This document shows, one piece after another, positions 57,171 through 64,000 of a DNA stretch of 64,000 nucleotides; position 1 is the stretch's first letter, and each line of letters starts with the position of its first letter. A program made the position numbers and the translations under genes. Origin of the DNA: Gentiana macrophylla. Taxonomy: Eukaryota; Streptophyta; Magnoliopsida; Gentianales; Gentianaceae. The DNA lies in contig CM047805.1 in NCBI GenBank assembly GCA_026214975.1, positions 186,249,333 through 186,313,332 on the forward strand, read 5' to 3'. Under the pieces are notes generated by a model. It had not been told where the DNA came from. It saw only the letters and a list, made by a program, of their open reading frames with translations, and did not search any database.

Positions 57171-58330
57171 GAAGAGGCATATAGATGCTTCAACTTCGTA
57201 TGTTTATGATTGAGATCAATATTGCTTCTTCTAAGTCTAACCACCGGGTATTAGATCATCGTTGTGGTTCTCATATTTGTACGAATATGTAGGCACTAAG
57301 AAGGACTAGAGATCTCAAGAAAGAGAGGTGGACCTGCGCGTGGGGGAATGGAGCAAGTGTTGATGCATTAGCCATAGGAGTTTATTTTCTTCGCGCCCAA
57401 AGGGGCTAGTACTAGAGCTTAATAATCATTATTTTGTTCCCGCTCTTACAAAGAGCATTATTTCTATTTCCGCATTAGATGTTGAAGGATTTTCTTTTAC
57501 GCTTGAGAATAAATGTTGTTCTTTTTCACGTGATGGAATGTTTTATGGTACTTGCATACTTAGCAATGGTCTCTACATATTAGATGTGAATATTGATGTG
57601 CTTAATATAAACAGTAGGAAATCTAAAACAAGTGACTTGAATGAATCCTACTTATGGCACTTGTAGACTTGGCCATATAAAGAAGAATCACATTTCCAAA
57701 CTCCATAAAGATGGATTATTGGATCAATTCGATTATGAATCGCTTGATAAATGAGAGGCTTGTTTACTTGGCAAGATGACAAAGTCACCATTCAAAGGCA
57801 AAGAGATAAGATCCAATGAATTGCTTGAACTCATACATACCGATGTGTGCGCCCAATGTCAATTCAAGCCAAAGGAGGATACTCTTACTTTATCACCTTC
57901 ACTGATGATCATTCTCGTTATGGTTATATATACTTAATAAAGTATAAGTCTGAGGCCTTTGAAAAGTTCAAGGAATTCAGAAGTGAAGTTGAGAAACAAC
58001 TAGGTAAAGAGATTAAAACACTTCGATCCGATCGAGGTGGTGAATACCTAGATGGAGAGTTTCAAGATTACTTAAAGGAGAATAGATTCTACCTGAATGG
58101 ACCCCCTCCCAGGATGCCACGGATGAATGGCGATTTGAGAGGATGAACCGCACCTTGTTAGACATGGTGCGATCTATGATGAGCTATGCGCTTTTTCCAA
58201 ATCGCTTTGGGGTATGCTCTCGAAACAACATCCTACGATTTAACCGTGCTCCATCAAAGACGGTTGACTCTACACCATACGAGGTATGACATAAGAGAAA
58301 ACCGATTGGTATATCTTAAACCTCAGGTTG
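57171..58330 (+). pseudogene. Copia protease and integrase
   Basis: The protease remnant VLDHRCGSHICTN near 57249-57290 lacks the catalytic DTG/DSG motif (D-H-R instead). The pre-integrase domain (YLWHLRLGHIKKNHISKLHK, broken by a stop near 57665) is followed by ELIHTDVC and GGYSYFITFTDDHSRYGYIY, with the integrase D residues, at 57820-57935, and ETTSYDLT near 58228. The part with the third catalytic acid is altered (NGDLRG). Non-functional. Confidence 0.8.
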
Positions 58331-58684
58331 TCCGACTTACGTGAAGCGGATGATGCCCGACGAACTAGAGGTCATATCTCGATAAATGTCTATTTGTGGG
58401 CTATCCTAGAGAAACTAGAGGATACCAGTTTTACCACCCTGGAGAACAAAAGGTGTTTGTTGACTGGCCACTTTCTGGAGAAAGAGTTCATTCTGGAGAG
58501 GGCCAGTGGGAGTAAAATTGATCTTGAAGAAATTCAAGAACCACTTACGGACAATAATCAGTTGATGGAGGTAGAGCAGGCACCACCTAATGAGGTGAGG
58601 CAAGTCTCTGCTCCAAACACATTAGCACCTTGAAGATCCACCAGGGAACGCCATAAACCCGAAAGGTACACAGGCGTATACCTC

Positions 58685-59637
58685 ATGGAAGATGAGGACC
58701 CTAAAACTTACGAGGAGGTGCTAATAAGGCCTGACAAAGAGAAATGGCTAGAAGCCATGAATTCTGAAATGGAGTTCATGAAAGACAAACAAGTTTGGAA
58801 CTTAGTTGATCCACCAGAAGGAATAGTTCCCATAAGGTGCAAATGGGTCTTTAAGAGAAAGGCCGACATGGATGGTAACATAGTCACCTACAAGGCTAGG
58901 TTAGTGGCAAAATGTTATAAGCAAAGACAAGGTATTGACTATGATGAAACATTTTCGCCCGTTGCCATGTTAAAGTCCATTAGAATTCTGCTTGCTATTA
59001 CAACATACCATGATTACAAGATCTGGAAGATGGATGTGAAAACAACTTTCCTTAACGGGAACCTGTCTAAGGAGGTGTACATGACACAACCTGAGGGTTT
59101 CACAACCAATGACGCCAGGATGGTGTGCAGGTTGCAAAGGTCCATTTATGGACTAAAGCAAGCTTATCGGAGTTGGAATCTTCGCTTTGATGAGACAATC
59201 AAACAGTTTGATTTTATCAAGAACGAAGATGATCCCTGTGTCTACAAGAAGGTTAGTGGGAGTGCAGTCGTTTCTTAGTGCTTTATGTAGACGACATATT
59301 GTTGATAGGGAATGATGTATCCATGTTACAGTCGGTTAAGATTTGGTTATACAAGAACTTCTCTATGAAGGACTTGGGAGAAACAACTCATATTTTAGGG
59401 ATTAAGATCTAAAAAGATAGGTCTAAAAGGTTGCTTGGTTTGTCACAATCCACCTATATAGATAAGATGTTTGAAAAGGTTCAAAGATGGAGCGATCAAG
59501 AGAAGGTTGTTTGCTCATGTCACATGGGGTCTACCTATCAAAGAAAATGTGTCCTAAGACAAAAGAGGAAATGGCACGCATGTCCAATGTCCCATATGCT
59601 TCGGCTATAGGGTCTATCATGTATGCCATGTTGTGCA
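58685..59637 (+). pseudogene. Copia reverse transcriptase
   Basis: The open stretch 58685-59278 (WLEAMNSEMEFMKDKQVWNL, then WVFKRKADMDGN, YKARLVAKCYKQRQGIDYDE and WKMDVKTTFLNGNLSKEVYM) is the RT fingers and palm. A frameshift precedes the YVDD active site (LYVDDILLIGND near 59280-59318). YASAIGSIMYAMLC follows at about 59600-59637, where the solo LTR interrupts. Confidence 0.9.
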
Positions 59638-61398
59638 TGTTGGAAGTAACGCCCGAAAGACAATTTATGTAATTGTTTTTAGAATTAATAAATGACAGAT
59701 TTATTCTCATCTTATTATTTGCTTCGTGCTTATATATTATACACTGCTGATAACCTCAAGTCGTATCATATGTAGCCATATAACTTAGTGTGTGTCACAC
59801 ATGAGGATTAAGTTTATGGTGATACACTTGAAATATTAGTCTGTGGTGAACTTAGTCAAAGTATGGGGTCTATTGATTAAACCACCATTAATGCGCCCAT
59901 AACACTTTATGATGTGACCGTCTTATCCGGACTGTCGATATTGGTTATCTAAGTGGGGCATTTATAAATGATGTAGTCATATAGGACTGGACCGATTTAA
60001 TTTGAGTTTCTCATATAATTCCGTGATTGAGAAATCTTATTAAATCACAAGATGATCATATATGGATTAACCTTAATCCTGAAGTGATTGCATACTCCTA
60101 CTGGTTTCAAGATAGAGTTTGATGTGTTCATTAAAGATCGCTAAGAGGCGCGGTCCGAATCACTTTCACGTTGGCACTATTCTGGAATGAGTGAGAAGTG
60201 TGTGTTTCACAGATATGGAATCCATTCCTTCCTGCGGGAAGTAGAAAGACAACCCCCTTATTTGTTGATCCTAAAAACTGATCGATCCGCGGAGTTCGTA
60301 TTGGTTATGAACTAATTGATCACTAGTGGGTTAATAGTAAATAAGGATAAGATGTATTGAAGAAGGTTTACGGAAATAATCCCGCTTCATTACGGATAGT
60401 CTATGAAGGGTTAGTTTATATGTAATGATTATATCAATTGACACTTATCGACTCGGCTCGACGTTTTGAGAATAAGTTATATTTATTATCGATAGAGTTC
60501 AGTTTCGGATTTTTGGTGACGTAATTCTGGATTTAATAAGTTAAGTAGAAATATTCTGTTCGAAGAATATTTTATTTAATTTATTGTAGCTACTGGTTAT
60601 AGGTCCATGGTCCCCGGGTTTGGCTCTAACACGCGAGTGTTTTCGTTTTATGGAACTCGAAAATAAATTAAATAGTTGGTCTATTTAATGAATATGCAAA
60701 TATTATTTATTTGGTAAATAATATGTAAAATAGAAAAGACATTTTCTATTAAATTGATGTTGTAAATGGCGCCACTTTTGTGGATAAATTAGGGGAAGAA
60801 ATTTTCCTAGATTATGTCACATGTGTAATTAATTAATTATCTATTTGTTGGATAATTAATGGATAAATTAAGAGATTGATTTTTTGGGAATTATCTCTTA
60901 TTTTTATGGCAAAATTATCTTTTCCTTATGAGAATAGGTAATTGTGGTGTGAAAATGATAACTCTCTTGACTAGTTTTCCTATATAAAGAGAGTTCATCC
61001 CAACACAGTTTACACAATCAAATTTGCGCCACTTTCAATTAAGAAGGAAGAAAAATTAGTTTCTTGCCTTAGTCATTAAGATAAGAAAAACATAGGGTTT
61101 TTTTGTGCATATTCGAGGAAGATCGACGTCCACCAGTCGTCGCGAGGAGATACAATCCGGAAGACTACGGCTTCTCCTTTTCGTCGACTGCTTTACTCAT
61201 CCTCTTTTAAAGGGTAAATCTTCAACCTTCTTATAGTTATATTAATTGTTTATGCGAATCGAATCGTGGTAAAATTGCATGCGAATTTATTCGTAGCTTC
61301 CTCTGTGCATGATCGAGCGTCTCGATCGGTGTCAGTGAATCGATCCGATGATCCACCATGGATCGGATCCGGTCGGGTTTTTAGATGTGCAAAGAAGA
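59638..61398 (+). mobile_element. Probable solo LTR in Copia pol
   Basis: Begins TGTTGGAAGTAACGC. The host frame resumes after a 5-bp duplication GTGCA (59633-59637 and 61399-61403) as the RPDVSY motif. The right end reads GCAAAGAAGA instead of the expected CA, so the terminus is damaged or the boundary is off by a few bases. Length is about 1.76 kb. No internal domains, PBS or PPT. It contains a GGCGCCACTTTTGTGG phrase and a TATA-like TATATAAAGAG near 60982. Confidence 0.7.
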
Positions 61399-61403
61399 GT
61401 GCA

Positions 61404-61726
61404 CAAGACCAGATGTCTCGTACCCTCTTAGTATTACTGAACTTGGTGTAGTTCCCTCCATTGAAGGTCCAGTTCCACCATCATCGTGACAATAATGGGG
61501 CAATTGCTCACTCAAAGGAATCAAGGTCTCATCAGAAGTCCAAACATGTATTACGGCGCTATCACCTGATTAGAGAGATAGTTGATAGATGAGATGTTAG
61601 GATAGATAAAGTCGACACGGATGATAGCATAGATGATCCGTTAACCAAGGCGTTGTCACAAGCTAAACATGTTCACATGTATGGGCTTAGGCATATGGGT
61701 GATTGACTTTAGGCCAAGTAGTAGAT
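61404..61726 (+). pseudogene. Copia RNase H C-terminus and polypurine region
   Basis: After RPDVSYPLS most of the RNase H domain is deleted. NGAIAHSKESRSHQK then RYHLIREIVD and DDPLTKALSQAKH, with a stop near 61705, are the end of Copia pol. AGTAGTAGATTG precedes the LTR in place of the usual AGTGGGAGATTG polypurine tract. Confidence 0.8.
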
Positions 61727-63577
61727 TGTTGAATAGGTGTCCTAAACCCAATCGGGTTGGACCGGATCCGATTGGGTCGGGTCAGTTATAGTCTATTTAA
61801 GTTCATGTAATAACTTTATTATGAGTAATAAACGCCCTTTTGTTATTATATACTTTGTTTATTTATTAGACCAATTAGTGATATTGTGTATATGATAACG
61901 ACCGTAGTATTAAATTGTGATAGAGAAACTATGATAGTGATCATGGTTGATGAGATCTTTAATCACTTTAATAAATTTGATACTTAAATGTCTCTAGGCT
62001 GATGTACTGTTGAATAGGGCTTTGACAGTGTGAACTGACTAGCACGTATTAGATGTCTTTTTGTCTTTAAGTAGCGTGTAGATCTCGCTCATCGAAGTGT
62101 AGTGACACTTAGACTGTACGTGGATGTGTATTAGAGAATACGTACGTTAGACTGACCCACTTACACTGTTAAGTGTCACACTATGTGACACTTTTGTAAT
62201 TATCCTTAGGACCGGAGTCTACATGGCATCACGGTGTGGATTGTCATGCTTTACACTATTGAGGTTTCCCCTAACCATAGGGTGATCATGCAATAGTGAT
62301 TGGGTATGATATTGAAGCATGCGGAGTATACATGTAAGGTCGTTTGGGAATCGCGTACCTTAAGAGTAGGAGTGAATATCCGAAAGGGCCTTCCCGTAAG
62401 GAATGTCAAGTTCTCGTGAATCTTTGCAAAGTAGGAGTAAATGAGTTATTCCGAGAGAGCTTGATATCCAGATTATGGGATGCGATCAAGTTACGATCGT
62501 ATGGATATTACTACAGCGATATGATTCTATTTACACGCTAACCGAGCACATGAAATGTAGTAGTCATTGCGTATTGACTCTTCCGATGATTGGGGTCATG
62601 GACGTGTTGCTGAGACGCCATCCATGATCGTTAGAGGTGAAGGACATTATCGTAAATTGCACCTTATGTCTACGGCCAACATATTCGTAAGCTTCATCGG
62701 GTCACACGCATATGAATGTCGAGTTGGATTAAAATGCGTTATAGTTGATGACCAAATAAGGAAAGTTTATCTCGAGACTATAAATGTTATAGTGGTAAAT
62801 TAATATGACGGTATTTATTTATTATGAATAAATTAAATACAAGATATTAATTATATTATTAATTAAAGAATATTCCGGAAGCCAATAAATTGGCAAAAGG
62901 GGCGCAGGTCACAAGTGTATTGGATACACCTGGATTGTGCAATTTGATTAATAAGATTACCATAATATTAATATTGGATATTAATTGATTTTTAAAAAAT
63001 AGATTTATGGTAATAAGATAAATATATTCAATATAAGATATTGACAATATTTAGTTTTTATTTAATATAAGATATTAGAATAAAAGAGATAAATCAATTA
63101 TGGAGATTTTCCTTATTTTATTAGGAGAATGTTTTTCTCTCTCATCAATCTAGTAGAAACTAATCCCAATCAATTTGGGAGAAGAGAGGGGAGCCCCAAT
63201 TTCCTATAAATATGAGGGCTTGACTAGCTCTTTTGTACACCATTATTCCAAGAGCTAATTGTTCTTGAGAAAAATACAGAGCTTCTTAGATAGAGGATTG
63301 AGAGAGAGAAAAATGTCGACCTAGCAGTCGAATTTTTCCAATAGCAATCCGGGAGGATTCCGGCAAGGCGTTCGTGTGGATAACTGATAGAGACCGGACG
63401 CTTGGACGGCTTAGGCGCATCTACTTCTACCGGACAGTCAAAGCTTCGATCTTTAAGATTAAGAAAGGTATAATCTTTGTCCTCCTTGTTATATGTTTAT
63501 TGTTTAAACGAAGTCGATCTTTGGATCGGAAATCAAATTTTTATTTTTCGCTGCGCTACTCATTTGATTTTCTAACA
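61727..63577 (+). repeat. Copia 3' LTR
   Basis: 1851 bp, TGTTGAATAGGTGTCC... to ...TCTAACA. Its end matches the 5' remnant at 26160-26352 and its length matches the solo LTR at 52839-54656. Confidence 0.9.
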
Positions 63578-63680
63578 TAAAAACCCTGCAACAAAAGGGT
63601 ATGGTGGAAGGATTACCACAGATAGACATTCTTGATGGTGTATGTAAGGAATGTACCTTGGGCAAAACATAGGTTACCCT
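63578..63680 (+). pseudogene. Fragment of another Copia pol (pre-integrase domain)
   Basis: KTLQQKGMVEGLPQIDILDG and VCKECTLGK read directly from the LTR border. This is the pre-integrase domain of a different Copia element, so the stack was probably inserted into, or next to, an older Copia. The remainder is degraded. Confidence 0.65.
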
Positions 63681-64000
63681 TTCCTGGGTAATTCAAGCAG
63701 GCAAAAGGAAGTTCTCAATGATGTAGTTTCTTTCCGCAAATGGATGGATCACGATTTACAAATTACAATACATAAATAAAGGATCTAAATTCCTACAAGG
63801 GGGTTAAGTTTGTCTTACCAATAGTAGGAAGAGAAGCCAAAATCTTCCAATGTGTTCTCCAAACGGTGGTTGTGACACCAATTCTTGGTACTAACCCTCC
63901 TTGATATGCTTCCAAGAAAAACTCCAAGTTTTTCTTCAACCGTAAAACCCAAGACAAAAAATAAAAATTTCTCTCTATTTATTTGTGTGTATGTCGAAAT
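63681..64000. other. Unassigned sequence at the right edge
   Basis: Possibly the continuation of the older Copia or its LTR; no domain or boundary recognised. Confidence 0.3.

Larger units (their letters stand above)
26160..63577 (+). mobile_element. Copia LTR retrotransposon carrying all the nested elements
   Basis: The end of a 5' LTR (26160-26352) is followed by a primer-binding site at 26354. Gag starts at 27948 and is interrupted at 28292/56741 by a hAT element. Gag resumes, then protease, integrase and reverse transcriptase; a solo LTR interrupts at 59637/61399, then RNase H and a full 3' LTR (61727-63577). The two LTR ends match over about 190 bp, including GGACGCTTGGACGGCTTAGG and TTTGTCCTCCTTGTTATATG. 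Most of the 5' LTR is missing, so its target duplication cannot be seen. With insertions removed it would be roughly 7 kb. It is not autonomous: every coding region carries stops or frame changes. Confidence 0.85.

Overview
The window is nuclear DNA of a flowering plant, most likely a eudicot. The evidence is spliced host genes of plant type (a chloroplast galactolipid synthase and a coatomer subunit), AT-rich intergenic sequence, Stowaway-like MITEs, plant L1-type LINEs with an RNase H domain, a BED-finger hAT transposon, and Copia and Athila-like Gypsy retrotransposons. All coordinates were read by eye. Exon edges rest on GT/AG sites plus protein family knowledge.

Left third (1-26 kb): host sequence. 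The minus strand holds the first exon of a DGD1-type digalactosyldiacylglycerol synthase, running off the left edge, and a complete coatomer beta subunit gene (4448-8673 plus a 5' UTR exon near 9.3 kb). The coatomer gene is interrupted by three small frame-breaking insertions. Beyond it lie remnants of a formin FH2 domain and a receptor-like kinase C-terminus, and a strange GC-rich degenerate minisatellite (10.7-11.1 and 12.2-13.3 kb). From 14 to 20 kb an unknown repeat family is interrupted by a 5'-truncated LINE (12-bp target duplication) and by a solo LTR (5-bp duplication) that itself carries a Stowaway-like MITE. At 22.2 kb is an intact single-exon gene resembling a plant DUF7138-type protein. 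A truncated copy of its 3' end lies 2 kb downstream, and two copies of one MITE family in opposite orientation flank the intact gene.

Right two thirds (26-63.6 kb): one Russian-doll stack. A Copia element (26160-63577) had a hAT transposon (28293-56732, 8-bp duplication TCGAAGGC) land in its gag. The hAT transposase was then split by a Gypsy element lacking recognisable pol (30426-52827, duplication TTAGT). That Gypsy was split by an Athila-like Gypsy on the opposite strand with gag and pol (33909-48301, duplication TGTAC). The hAT also carries a solo LTR of the host Copia's family (52839-54656, duplication TCTAA), and the Copia pol carries another solo LTR (59638-61398). Reading frames on the two sides of each nested insertion resume correctly, which supports the order of events.

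The two Gypsy elements share a primer-binding site, a perfect hairpin just upstream of the polypurine tract, a GGGAGGCAACCC-containing module, and arrays of a short palindrome of the form TGGACGNNCGTCCA. The outer element therefore looks like a non-autonomous partner of the inner type. I found no tRNA, rRNA or CRISPR array.
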